Notes: generated by a model not told the origin, from the letters alone. DNA of 64,000 nucleotides from Stutzerimonas stutzeri (GCF_000590475.1 NZ_CP007441.1:391037-455036), one strand, 5' to 3'. Counted from the first letter of the stretch, positions 17,523-26,450 are shown. Numbers and translations: made by a program.

Positions 17523-18439
17523 GGCCGACCTCCTTTGGCCTGCCAGTGCAGCAGCGGGTTGCAGGCCTTGCGCACGAGCAGGGTGCACAGCGTTCCGAGG
17601 CCACCAATGGTCAGCATGCCGATGATGATTTCCGGGTACTTGACCAGCGTGTATGACGTCCAGGTGAAGTAGCCGATGCCGTACTGGCCGCTGATGATTT
17701 CGCCGGCCAGCAGCGAGAACCAGGCCACGCCCATGCCGATCGCCAACCCGGCGACGATGCTCGGCATGGCGCCGGGGATCACTACGTGCCAGAGAATGGC
17801 TTTCTTGCTGGCGCCGAGACTGCGGGCGGCGCGCACGAGCACGTCAGGCGTCTGCTCCACACCGTGCACGGTGTTCAGCACGATGGGAAAGAAGGCGCCT
17901 AGAAAGGTGATGAAGACGATGCTCGATTGCTCGGTGGGCAGCATCAGGATTGCCAGGGGAATCCAGGCCACCGCGGGAATCGGCCGGAACAGCTCGATGT
18001 ACGGCAGGATGATGTCTTCGGCCCAGCGCGAGCGGCCCATCATCACACCGGTCAGCACGCCCAGCACCACCGCGTAGGCGTACGCAATGGCGATCCGCTC
18101 CATGCTGTGGGCTATGTGTAGGTAGAACTCCGAGCTGGACAGCTGAGTCACCAGCGCCTCACCTACCAGTAGCGGCGTCGGCACATTTTCGAAGTTGATG
18201 AAGAAGTTGAAGCCGCTGCTGGCCGCGAAATGCCAGACCACCAGCGCCATCAGCAGCGCGGCGACACGCACCATGTAGCGACCGGTCATGGCGGGCAGAC
18301 GCCCCCGGGGCTGGTTGGCTGTGTGCGAATCAGATGGCGCTGGCGGGCTCGGCGCAGCGGCAACTTCCAGCGTGGGTGCCGCCGCTACGGCAGGCACAGG
18401 CGAGGCTGGATCGAATACCGGGTTCGGCTTGACACTCAT
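17519..18439 (-). CDS. ABC transporter permease (sulfonate/taurine/nitrate type)
   Basis: A 306-residue membrane protein with an unusually long Pro/Ala-rich cytoplasmic N-terminal segment (about 1-52), then about six transmembrane helices. The EAA loop (RAARSLGASKKAILWHVVIPG) is typical of SsuC/TauC/NrtB permeases. The ATG at 18439 follows GAGGAGCG. An earlier in-frame start at 18484 is less supported. It forms one importer with the flanking ATPase and binding-protein genes. Confidence 0.92.
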   Translation of the reverse strand: MSVKPNPVFDPASPVPAVAAAPTLEVAAAPSPPAPSDSHTANQPRGRLPAMTGRYMVRVAALLMALVVWHFAASSGFNFFINFENVPTPLLVGEALVTQLSSSEFYLHIAHSMERIAIAYAYAVVLGVLTGVMMGRSRWAEDIILPYIELFRPIPAVAWIPLAILMLPTEQSSIVFITFLGAFFPIVLNTVHGVEQTPDVLVRAARSLGASKKAILWHVVIPGAMPSIVAGLAIGMGVAWFSLLAGEIISGQYGIGYFTWTSYTLVKYPEIIIGMLTIGGLGTLCTLLVRKACNPLLHWQAKGGRP

Positions 18440-18493
18440 GGCTACGCTCCTCGGCTCAGGTTTGCTTTGCGCTCTGCGGCGCATGTGCGCGGG

Positions 18494-19864
18494 TCAGGGC
18501 AACATTGCGACCGGCTGCGAAGCGGTCAGCGGTACGCCGCCGCTCGCGGCGATATGCCGCTCTGAGTCGCCTTTTTTCATGAAGGCGAGCACTTCACCGC
18601 TGGGGTCTTTGATCAAATAAGCGGCTTTGCCGAACAGCTTCAGTCCGGTGAGGTTGTCGTAGACGTAGGTGGCGTTGATGGCGGTGCCGTCGGCCTTGGC
18701 GGCTTCTTCGGCGGCGAGCATCGCGGCGGTGTCGTCGTAGGCGACGATGCCCTTCTCAGCGAACCAGATTTCCGCAGGCTTGCGGCCCGGCGCACGTGGG
18801 GTGGGGCTGACCACGTTCTGCACCATCGCGTCGTAGTCGAGGTCTGACGCGGCGTAGGCCTTCTTCAGATAGGAGTCGTCGATCCAGGCGGCGAAATCGA
18901 GGTCAGGAATCTGCATTTCCTTCTGCAGCAGCGCGTGGTCGTACTGCATCGCCTTGACCCACTGCGGCTTGATGCTCGCTTCCATGGTCGAGATGCCGCC
19001 GTCACTGAAGTAGAGGTAGAGCACTTCCTTATCGACGCCAGTCCACTCGGCGACCTGGGTGGCGGCGCGCATCGGGTCTTCGCTGATCCATTTCTGCGCG
19101 GCGAGGGTCGCCTTGAGTACGCCTTCGACCACTTCAGGGTATTTCTGCGCAAAGGCTTCGCGCACCACGATGCCGTGGAATGTCGGGATGCCGGCTTCGC
19201 TGCCGTCATAGATCTTTCGCCCGGTGCCGCGAAACTCCATGATTTCCGACCACGGACAGAAATCGGCATGAGCGTCGATCTTGCCGGCGGCGATATTGGC
19301 TGCACCGACAGGCGGGCTCTGGTTGACCAATGTGACCTTGTCCGACAGCCCGGCATCGCGCAGGACTTTCAACGTCATGCCCCATGCGGCACTGCCGACC
19401 GGCGTGGACAGACTCTTGCCGGCCAGATCCTGCAGGCTCTGCACCGAGGAGGCGGCCGGCACCACGATGCCGTTGCCGGTGCCCTTGAGGTTATAGCCGG
19501 TAACCGCGATGAACCGGGTTTGCTGTTTGCCGGTTTCCTGGAATTTGGCACCGTTGACGATCAACGGGTAGTCGCCCATGACACCGAAGTCGAGCTTGCC
19601 GGCGAGCATCTGATTGGTAATCGGCGGCCCCGAATCGTAATCGCGAAATTCGATCTGGTAGTCCGCATCCTTGTACTTGCCGGTTTTGGGCAAGTACTGG
19701 TCCAGCAGGCCGAGCTTTTCCAGCACGACGCCACCGGAGACGGTGTTAGTGACCATGCTCTGGTGGCCAATGCCGACGCGGATGGTTTCCGCTGCCGCAG
19801 GGCCACTCAGCACCATGAGCGATCCGAGAATCGAGGTTGCAATCAGGCTGTTCCGGTTGTCCAT
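18494..19864 (-). CDS. ABC transporter substrate-binding protein with C-terminal extension
   Basis: A 456-residue periplasmic protein: signal peptide 1-25, then a family of nitrate/sulfonate/taurine-binding fold (VGIGHQSMVTNTVSGGVVLEKLGLL, FRDYDSGPPITNQMLAGKLDFGVMGDYPL). Relatives are about 330 residues long. Here about 100 further residues follow, ending with AAYLIKDPSGEVLAFMKKGD and an ASGG motif. The extension's pattern loosely recalls NosL-type metal-binding proteins, a tentative impression. First gene of the importer operon. The ligand is probably an anion or organosulfonate. Confidence 0.88.
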   Translation of the reverse strand: MDNRNSLIATSILGSLMVLSGPAAAETIRVGIGHQSMVTNTVSGGVVLEKLGLLDQYLPKTGKYKDADYQIEFRDYDSGPPITNQMLAGKLDFGVMGDYPLIVNGAKFQETGKQQTRFIAVTGYNLKGTGNGIVVPAASSVQSLQDLAGKSLSTPVGSAAWGMTLKVLRDAGLSDKVTLVNQSPPVGAANIAAGKIDAHADFCPWSEIMEFRGTGRKIYDGSEAGIPTFHGIVVREAFAQKYPEVVEGVLKATLAAQKWISEDPMRAATQVAEWTGVDKEVLYLYFSDGGISTMEASIKPQWVKAMQYDHALLQKEMQIPDLDFAAWIDDSYLKKAYAASDLDYDAMVQNVVSPTPRAPGRKPAEIWFAEKGIVAYDDTAAMLAAEEAAKADGTAINATYVYDNLTGLKLFGKAAYLIKDPSGEVLAFMKKGDSERHIAASGGVPLTASQPVAMLP

Positions 19865-20318
19865 TTGTCTTCACCTTGGCGGTTGAGCAACTTGTACTAA
19901 CAGGGCATAACGCCTGTGTTTGAAGGTGCACCGGCTGTGCCAGATCGCCGTGGCTCGGACCTATCTCCCTGTTTTAGGAATGGTTTTTTGTGAGTTGCTG
20001 ACTGTTCGATCAACGCAACGGTGCAGCCCGGTGCGCTCACCTATGGTGCGAAACCGCCGTGTCCGTCCCATGGCGGCGCAGCGCATCTCACGGTGGCTAG
20101 AACAAGTGAAACAAGTGGGGGTACGCACTCCTTTCGAATGGCTGCGTGCGGCCGGAAAAAAGGCGAAGTGCATCCTTGCAATTGAGCGTGCAAGCAACTT
20201 TCCGAGAATAAACAAGCCGTTCCGATGAGCGGCCTGCTAGGCGTCGGCTGCGCCGCGCATTTGGCCGTGATCCGTAGTAAATAGGCTGCCTTTTTTCCAC
20301 CCAGAGCAGTACCGCACC
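19865..20318. other. Intergenic region, 454 bp, with promoter elements
   Basis: The side next to the importer holds a sigma-54-type promoter (19927-19942). It also holds GTACTAAC at 19894-19901, a weak match to a HutC-type site, between that promoter and the start codon. Further out, GGTGC is repeated at 20020-20024 and 20030-20034 with 10-bp spacing, a possible activator site. I see no convincing gene in the remainder. Confidence 0.5.
19927..19942 (-). promoter_or_regulatory. Sigma-54 (RpoN) promoter for the ABC importer operon
   Basis: On the minus strand the sequence reads TGGCAC-AGCCG-GTGCA. It matches the -24/-12 consensus TGGCAC-N5-TTGCW with one mismatch, and the invariant GG and GC have exact spacing. 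Transcription would start about 50 bp before the binding-protein start codon. It implies an enhancer-binding activator and control by nitrogen, sulfur or carbon status. Confidence 0.6.
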
Positions 20319-20516
20319 ATGTCCACCCTGACTGAACTGGCGCAGCACATCGCTGCGCTTTATCCATTGCAAGACAAAACCGCTGGCAAGCGCTACCGCA
20401 TCGTTAGCCAGCTGGCCGGCATGACCGAGCTCGAAGAAATCAGTGGCTTACCGCGCTATGTCGATACCTGCCAGCTCGACGACAAGGCGCTGTGGGAGCG
20501 CCGCGTCGCCAGTTGA
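20319..20516 (+). CDS. Small conserved-looking protein of unknown function
   Basis: A 65-residue acidic, soluble-looking frame (STLTELAQHIAALYPLQ, RYRIVSQLAGMTELEEISGL) with codon use like that of neighbouring genes and GC-rich third positions. There is only a weak AGAG ribosome site. It stands alone between the divergent importer and the convergent HD-GYP gene. I recognise no domain. Coding quality, not similarity, supports it. Confidence 0.6.
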   Translation: MSTLTELAQHIAALYPLQDKTAGKRYRIVSQLAGMTELEEISGLPRYVDTCQLDDKALWERRVAS

Positions 20517-20532
20517 AATCGAGGGAATGCAC

Positions 20533-22626
20533 TCAGGTCGGTGTCGCGACGGGGCGCAGCAGGAATTCGGTGATATCGACCTGATCGAGTTGCTCTGGCC
20601 TGAGATGGCGGGCGCCGTAGGTCAGGTGCAGCCCGGATGACAGAAACAGGTCAAAAAGGTCGGCATCGATGTGGCCGCGATCCCGCAGGCGGGCCAGGAT
20701 GCGGATCGATTCGCTCAACGGCTTGGCCTTCTTGTACGGTCGGTCACAGGCGGTGAGCGCCTCGAAGATGTCGGCGATGGCCATGATCCGGGCGGGTATC
20801 GACAGCTGATCGGGCCCCAGCTGGCGGGGATAACCTGTACCGAGCAGGGTTTCATGGTGGGTGCCGGCGTATTCCGGGACGCGCTGAAGGTTCTTTGGAA
20901 ACGGCAGGTTCTCCAGCATGACAATGGTCTGGACGATGTGTTCGTTGACCTTGAAGCGCTCCTCGGCGGTAAGGGTTCCGCGATCGATGCTGAGGTTGTA
21001 CAGCTCGCCGAAATTGAACTGGTACTCCGGCACGGTCATCTTGAAGCCGTACTTGGGGTCGAGTGCCTTGCTCGCCAAGCGCTGAATCAGATGTTCAGGT
21101 TTGTCCGCAAGCAGCGTTTCAGAAGCTGGGAGCTGCTGGCTCGGGAACGCTTCCAGGCGCGTGGTTTCTTCGTGGGAAATACCCAGCCGGTCATCGAAAT
21201 AGCGCATCCAGCGTTGCTCGCCAATCCGTTGCAATCGCCCGATTCGCTCTGGCGCCATCAGCTCGCCGCCGATATTGCACTCGGCCACAAAGGCGAATTC
21301 CTCCTGTAGACGCGCCACCGTGGCGGCATGTCGGGCATCGACAGTCTCACGCGCCTCACCGGCATCCAAGGCTTCGTGGCGCTCGATCATGGCATCGCGT
21401 AACAGCACTTCGAAGCGCATGCGAATTTCATGGATGCGGTTGTAGACCGTCTCCAGCTTGGTCGCTTTGTCGACGATGTGTTCGGGAGTGGTGATCTTGC
21501 CGCAGTCATGCAACCACGCACCGATGCGGAATTCCCGCCACTGCTCTTCGGTTTCGAAGCGGAAGTCCGCCAGGGGTCCATCATCACTGGCGCTGGCTTT
21601 TTCGGCCAGCATCAACGCGAGCTCCGGAACGCGTGCGCAATGCCCTCCGGTATAAGCGCTCTTGGCATCGATGGCGCCAGCAAGAATTTCAATCATCGAG
21701 TCGATCAGCGCGGTCTGCGAGTCGATCAGGTTATGGTTTTCCAACGCTACGGCGGACTGCGACGCCAAGGCTTCGACGAAGCCCAGACTCTGCCGGGAAA
21801 AACTGACCACCTCGTCGCTGCCGGGAACCTTGGCGTTCATGAATTGCAGCACGCCGAGCACCTCGCCGCCATGTGCGATCAGCGGCACGCAGAGCATCGA
21901 TACCGTGCGGTAACCGGATTCCATATCGAAGCGGCGTGTTCCGGACAGGTCGAAACGTGTCTCACGGTAAACGTCGTCGATGACCACGGTTTCCTTGCGC
22001 AGAGCCACGTAAGTCGACACGTGCCGCTCGTTGGGCACGCCGGTTTCCGGGTCGTGTAGAGGAAGTTCGAATGCTGGCAGCTGATCAGCTTTTGAGCGCA
22101 GGGTGAAGCGCAAGCTGTCCTGGTCAGTCATTAAGTAAAGCGTGGCGGCATCGGCGTTACAGATGCGCTTGCCCTGCATCAGGATGTGCTGGAGCAGACG
22201 ATGCTTGTCGCGTTCGGAGGAAAGCAACATGCCGTTTTCGACCAGGCTCGCCAGCTTTTCCTGTGCCTCCTCCAGTGCGAGGTTTTGTGCCTGTAAAGAG
22301 CGCCGCATGGCGTTGTGCTGACGATGCAGGTCGTCAAATTCACGAATAAGCGAGCCTGGGCCGTTGCGGATGCCAAAATCCAATTGGCGGATACGGCGGG
22401 TGTCCTCTGCCAGCGCACTGAGCGAGCGGCGAATGCTGGCCAGGCCTGCGAACAATAGCGGCAGGCAGATGAACATGATCAGCAGCTCGATAAGCAGCAC
22501 GCTACGCAGATCGAACCCGGCGAACTCGACCAGCAGAAGTGCAGGTATGGTTGGCACGAGTACGAACATTGTGACCAGCGCTGAGGCCCAGGCCTCGTAG
22601 CTGAGCTTGTATTTGCTAGAGGTCAT
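20533..22626 (-). CDS. Membrane GAF / HD-GYP cyclic-di-GMP phosphodiesterase
   Basis: A 697-residue protein: two transmembrane helices (about 16-34 and 42-62), a coiled coil (95-140), a GAF domain (about 140-300) and an HD-GYP domain. The catalytic HD is at 373-374 (HDCGK), and the HHETLLGTGYP motif is at 590-600 with GYP intact. An insertion of roughly 100 residues, rich in charged helix, separates the HD and GYP halves. It should hydrolyse cyclic di-GMP in response to a GAF ligand. The neighbouring divergent FecR/OmpA/cyclase group suggests an envelope-linked signalling locus. Confidence 0.9.
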   Translation of the reverse strand: MTSSKYKLSYEAWASALVTMFVLVPTIPALLLVEFAGFDLRSVLLIELLIMFICLPLLFAGLASIRRSLSALAEDTRRIRQLDFGIRNGPGSLIREFDDLHRQHNAMRRSLQAQNLALEEAQEKLASLVENGMLLSSERDKHRLLQHILMQGKRICNADAATLYLMTDQDSLRFTLRSKADQLPAFELPLHDPETGVPNERHVSTYVALRKETVVIDDVYRETRFDLSGTRRFDMESGYRTVSMLCVPLIAHGGEVLGVLQFMNAKVPGSDEVVSFSRQSLGFVEALASQSAVALENHNLIDSQTALIDSMIEILAGAIDAKSAYTGGHCARVPELALMLAEKASASDDGPLADFRFETEEQWREFRIGAWLHDCGKITTPEHIVDKATKLETVYNRIHEIRMRFEVLLRDAMIERHEALDAGEARETVDARHAATVARLQEEFAFVAECNIGGELMAPERIGRLQRIGEQRWMRYFDDRLGISHEETTRLEAFPSQQLPASETLLADKPEHLIQRLASKALDPKYGFKMTVPEYQFNFGELYNLSIDRGTLTAEERFKVNEHIVQTIVMLENLPFPKNLQRVPEYAGTHHETLLGTGYPRQLGPDQLSIPARIMAIADIFEALTACDRPYKKAKPLSESIRILARLRDRGHIDADLFDLFLSSGLHLTYGARHLRPEQLDQVDITEFLLRPVATPT

Positions 22627-22744
22627 ACTGCATCCTGCCGCGAATACTTGATGAAATGTTGGAAAAACTTCGAGCGATCAAGGCCAAAATCGATGGTCGC
22701 GCCGAGTTGAAGGCAAATGGCCAGCTAGGGAGAGTACATTGATC

Positions 22745-23218
22745 ATGGTTTATAAGATGGATTCAGTATCGAAATTTGCCCGAACAGTGCTCGTCCTTGG
22801 CTTGTTGACAGTCTTCGGGAGTGCTTTGGCTGAGGAGATAAGCGAGCCGATCGGTTACGTCATGAAGGTGCAGGGTGATGCGTCAGTGACCAGCCGCGGG
22901 CAAACCATCGATGCGCGTCTCGGTCAGGCAGTGATCATTGGTGCGACCCTGCGCACCGGCCCAGACGGCTCAATGGGTGTGACCCTGACCGACAATACGG
23001 TGATGTCCTTTGGCCCGAACAGCGAGTTTACGCTGGACGAGTATCAATTCGAACCGGCCCATGAAGAGCTGCGGTTGAGTGCCCGAATCAGCGGAGGCAC
23101 ACTCAATTTCATCTCCGGTGTGATTGCCAAGCTCAAGCCTGAAGCTGTTGAACTGAAAACGCCGACCGGCACCATCGGCGTACGCGGCACGCATTTTCTG
23201 GTGAAGGTTGACGGTTGA
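22745..23218 (+). CDS. FecR-domain exported protein
   Basis: About 157 residues: an N-terminal signal peptide (LVLGLLTVFGSALA), then a FecR domain (GYVMKVQGDASVTSRGQ, LGQAVIIGATLRTGPDGSM, AVELKTPTGTIGVRGTHFLV). FecR domains are periplasmic beta folds in sensors and secreted proteins. There is no anti-sigma helix, so it is not a classical FecR regulator. A TTG at 22739 is better spaced from GGGAG (22728-22732) and may be the real start. The stop abuts the next ATG. Confidence 0.82.
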   Translation: MVYKMDSVSKFARTVLVLGLLTVFGSALAEEISEPIGYVMKVQGDASVTSRGQTIDARLGQAVIIGATLRTGPDGSMGVTLTDNTVMSFGPNSEFTLDEYQFEPAHEELRLSARISGGTLNFISGVIAKLKPEAVELKTPTGTIGVRGTHFLVKVDG

Positions 23219-23818
23219 ATGAGGCCAACGCTGCAGAGATTGCTCACCCCGCTGTGTCTCGCCCTGATGTCGGGATGCGCGACAGGTAATTACGTGGTGC
23301 TGCTGGAAAGCCCTGATGGCACTACTGGCGCCGTCGTGATCGACGACGCGAAGGGACAGACAAGACTCGATCGCAAGCAACAGGGCGCGAAGATTGGCGC
23401 CACAGGGTTCGGCTCGGGGCCTTTCGATGTTGGCGACTTCCGCATATCCCATGATTTTTCCGCAGCACTGGCTGCCCAGCCGTTGCTGCCGCAACGTTTC
23501 GAACTCTATTTCAAGATCGGCAGTGCCGAGCTGACCGAAGAATCGGAACAGGCCATCGAAGAGGTTTTCGAAACGATACGGTTGCGCGGGCGCTCGGCGG
23601 TATCGGTCATCGGTCATACCGACACCCTCAGTGGCCCGCGTTGGAACGAGCAACTCGGACTCATCAGAGCCCAGGCGGTCGCCGCCATGTTACGCAAGCG
23701 CCAGATCGACGTGATCGATCTCAAGGTGTCGTCCCACGGTGAGCGCAACCTGTTGATCAAGACGCCGGACGGCGTGTCCGAGCCACGCAACCGTCGAGTC
23801 GAAATCAGCGTGCGCTGA
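23219..23818 (+). CDS. OmpA-family lipoprotein
   Basis: A 199-residue outer-membrane lipoprotein. The lipobox LMSGC is followed by a variable segment and a C-terminal OmpA peptidoglycan-binding domain (FELYFKIGSAELTEESEQAI, SVIGHTDTLSGPRWNEQLGLIRA, EPRNRRVEISVR). It starts directly after the FecR-domain gene stop and so is translationally coupled to it. It ends convergently, 6 bp from the cyclase gene. The pair probably forms an envelope complex. Confidence 0.88.
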   Translation: MRPTLQRLLTPLCLALMSGCATGNYVVLLESPDGTTGAVVIDDAKGQTRLDRKQQGAKIGATGFGSGPFDVGDFRISHDFSAALAAQPLLPQRFELYFKIGSAELTEESEQAIEEVFETIRLRGRSAVSVIGHTDTLSGPRWNEQLGLIRAQAVAAMLRKRQIDVIDLKVSSHGERNLLIKTPDGVSEPRNRRVEISVR

Positions 23819-23824
23819 TGCGCT

Positions 23825-25927
23825 TCACTTTTCGCTCATCACGATATGTTCGCCAAGCTGCCCCGCGCATAGACGCTCCAGTTGATAGCGCACCAGCGCG
23901 TCATCCGGGCGTTGCGCATGCAGCCTTTCGAACGCCTCGACTGCTGCCTCGTCGCCATTGGCTATCAGTGCGTAGGCAGCATCGTAGGCATCATCGTTCT
24001 GCATTTCACCGGGCTCGTACAGGCGTATCGGCTGTCCCTTGCCCTTGAGCTGCACATTGCCGATCGGCCGCATGGGAACCTCCTGGTTGGCGTCGCGTAT
24101 CGTCTCTGACACGCAAAGCTCGGTGCCCAGGTGACGATTCAGCCCTTCAAGGCGAGCGGCGACGTTAACGGCATCGCCCAGCGCCCGGTAGTCGAACAGC
24201 GTCGAACCGCCGAAATTACCTACCACTACCTCGCCGCTGTGCACGCCAATGCGGGTACAACCAAGCTCGACTCCGGAGGCGTGCTGGTTGACCGCGTGCT
24301 GGCGAGTGAACTGACGGATTTCTAGCGCGCAGGCGAGGGCGCGGCGTTGATGATCCGCTTGCACCAGCGGCGCAGAGAAGAGGATGGCCAGGCCATCGCC
24401 CATGATCCGCTCGAGCGTCCCATGGTGGCGAAAGGCAATCTGGATGATTCCTTCCAGGTACTCGTTGAGCATACTGACCAGCCGCTCTGGCGACTGTTCT
24501 TCCATCAGGTTGGTGGAGCCTGTGAGATCGGTAAAGACGAAACTGCATGCTCTACGCTCGCCTCCCAGTTGCAGCTGCTCAGGGTGACGCACCAGGTATT
24601 CGACGAGATTGGGCGAGATATACCGCGAGAAGGCGTCACGAACCCAACGCTGCTGCCTCTCGCTGGCCCGATGGCGAGCAATGCTGGCGCCCAGATAGGC
24701 AAGGATCAGCCCCAACGATGGGGTGAGCGCGTCGAACAAAAATCCGTGGCGCGAATAAAGCCACCAGGCGGCCAGATTCAGTGAAGTCAGCAGCCCAGCA
24801 GAGACCAGCGCCCCGGTCAGCGCGCCGGTGCCCAGCGTGACGATACAGAGCAGGATCGCCGCAAGCAGAAGCGTCAGCGCTTCGAGTGGGCTGGCCCAGT
24901 AGGGCCGTTGTAGCGGGGTGCCGAACAGGGCCTGCTCGATAGCCTGCGCATGCACCTCTACGCCGGGCATGATGCCCCCGAGCGGGCTGAAGCGCAGATC
25001 CTGCAGCCCTTGCGCCGAGCTGCCGACCAGCACTATGGCGCCTTGCAATCTGGCGTCCGGCTCATCTTGGAGCAGTTGCCAAGCAGGCAGCGTCTGGGAA
25101 CTCATCTCGGCACGGTAGTGCACCCACAACTCGCCGCGACGGTTGGTTGGCAGCTGGACCCGGCCAATGCCGACTTGAGCAATCGAGCCGCGCGCGTCGG
25201 CGTCGACGCGGTAAATACCTTGCTGCAGGTAAACGCGCATGGCTTCGGCCGAGAGGGAAGGCAGTAAATGTTCGCCGACCCGGATCATCAACGGCACCCG
25301 CCGAACAACGCCGTCCCCGTCCGGCTGGAATGTCATCGCGCCGCTACCTGCAGCGGCTGCCTCCAGCACCGGTAGCGCCGTGGCAGTACCGGCGTAATCG
25401 GGAAATCCTGGCATTCCCGCATCGGCTCGCAGCTGCACGGCAAAGCGATTCTGTGGTGTCGCTTTGTAAGGTATGCGGGTTGCAGCGAAGCCAAGAACGC
25501 TGGGCTGACGCCGGAGGGCAGCGGCAAATTGCCGGTCATGGTCTGGCAATTGTTCAAGCTGGTCCGCCAGTTCCGCAGGCAGCTGGTCGCGCAATTGCGC
25601 GGGCGAACTGCGATCCGGCTCGGCGAACAGTACATCGAAGACCACGACCGCAACACCGGCCTGGCGCAGCCGTTCAAGCAACTGCGCCATCAGATCGCGT
25701 GGCCAGGGCCACTGACCGAGGCGCGAGAGGCTGTCTTCATCGATATCCAACACCAGCACATTGGTCTGTGTGGGAGCCGGACGTGGTTGCCAGCGCTGAT
25801 ACTGGTCGAACAGATTATTCCGTAGCGTCTGCAGCAGCGCGGGTTCGCCGATATACAGCGCGCAAGCTGCCACGAGGCCAGCGCAGGCGAGCAGCAGGCG
25901 CGGAACCAGACGGCCAGATAAAGTCAT
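23825..25927 (-). CDS. CHASE2-domain class III adenylate/guanylate cyclase
   Basis: A 700-residue protein: N-terminal helix, periplasmic CHASE2 sensor domain (about 30-330), three closely spaced transmembrane helices (about 345-425) and a class III nucleotide cyclase domain (about 465-640). The metal-binding Asp residues are in FVFTDLTGST and IMGDGLAILF, and the FDYRALGDAVNVAARLEG segment is intact. A short helical tail follows. It should make cyclic AMP (or GMP) in response to an envelope cue. The convergent FecR-domain and OmpA genes are a recurrent partner set for CHASE2 cyclases. Confidence 0.92.
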   Translation of the reverse strand: MTLSGRLVPRLLLACAGLVAACALYIGEPALLQTLRNNLFDQYQRWQPRPAPTQTNVLVLDIDEDSLSRLGQWPWPRDLMAQLLERLRQAGVAVVVFDVLFAEPDRSSPAQLRDQLPAELADQLEQLPDHDRQFAAALRRQPSVLGFAATRIPYKATPQNRFAVQLRADAGMPGFPDYAGTATALPVLEAAAAGSGAMTFQPDGDGVVRRVPLMIRVGEHLLPSLSAEAMRVYLQQGIYRVDADARGSIAQVGIGRVQLPTNRRGELWVHYRAEMSSQTLPAWQLLQDEPDARLQGAIVLVGSSAQGLQDLRFSPLGGIMPGVEVHAQAIEQALFGTPLQRPYWASPLEALTLLLAAILLCIVTLGTGALTGALVSAGLLTSLNLAAWWLYSRHGFLFDALTPSLGLILAYLGASIARHRASERQQRWVRDAFSRYISPNLVEYLVRHPEQLQLGGERRACSFVFTDLTGSTNLMEEQSPERLVSMLNEYLEGIIQIAFRHHGTLERIMGDGLAILFSAPLVQADHQRRALACALEIRQFTRQHAVNQHASGVELGCTRIGVHSGEVVVGNFGGSTLFDYRALGDAVNVAARLEGLNRHLGTELCVSETIRDANQEVPMRPIGNVQLKGKGQPIRLYEPGEMQNDDAYDAAYALIANGDEAAVEAFERLHAQRPDDALVRYQLERLCAGQLGEHIVMSEK

Positions 25928-25977
25928 CAGTCGCGCTCCCTGCGCCCGTCCGATTGGCTAGGTCGAATGGCTCAATG

Positions 25978-26358
25978 TCATTCCAGCACCAGAACGGCGT
26001 CCATCTCGACTTGGGCCGCCTTGGGCAGCGCAGCGATACCGATGGCGGCACGGGCGGGGTAAGGCTGTTGGAAGTAGCGGCTCATGACTTCGTTGACCGT
26101 GGCGAAGTTGCCGAGATCGGTGAGAAATATGTTCAGCTTGACGATGTCCTTCAGCGAACCGCCAGCGGCTTCGGCCACGGCCTTGAGGTTCTCGAACACC
26201 TGAACGGTCTGTGCTTCGAAGCCTTCCACCAGTTCCATGGTTTTTGGATCCAGCGGGATCTGTCCGGACATGTAGACGGTATTGCCGGCTTTGATCGCCT
26301 GGGAATAAGTGCCGATCGCGGCGGGTGCATTGTCGGTGTTGATCACGGTCTTGCTCAT
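25978..26358 (-). CDS. ridA: RidA-family enamine/imine deaminase
   Basis: A 126-residue protein with the RidA pattern (GTYSQAIKAGNTVYMSGQIPLD, GGSLKDIVKLNIFLTDL, YPARAAIGIAALPKAAQVEM), including the conserved Arg in PARAAIG. It deaminates reactive 2-aminoacrylate and related enamines formed by PLP enzymes. The start at 26358 (MSKTVINT) gives the exact family length. It lies just downstream of spoT, a standard gammaproteobacterial order. Confidence 0.95.
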   Translation of the reverse strand: MSKTVINTDNAPAAIGTYSQAIKAGNTVYMSGQIPLDPKTMELVEGFEAQTVQVFENLKAVAEAAGGSLKDIVKLNIFLTDLGNFATVNEVMSRYFQQPYPARAAIGIAALPKAAQVEMDAVLVLE

Positions 26359-26450
26359 GGGCTGCTCCGATAGAAGTATGCGGCCCCAGAGCATACGGGC
26401 TGAAGCGAGCGGGCAAAAGCCCCGTGACGAGCGTGGAACTGACGGAGTCG

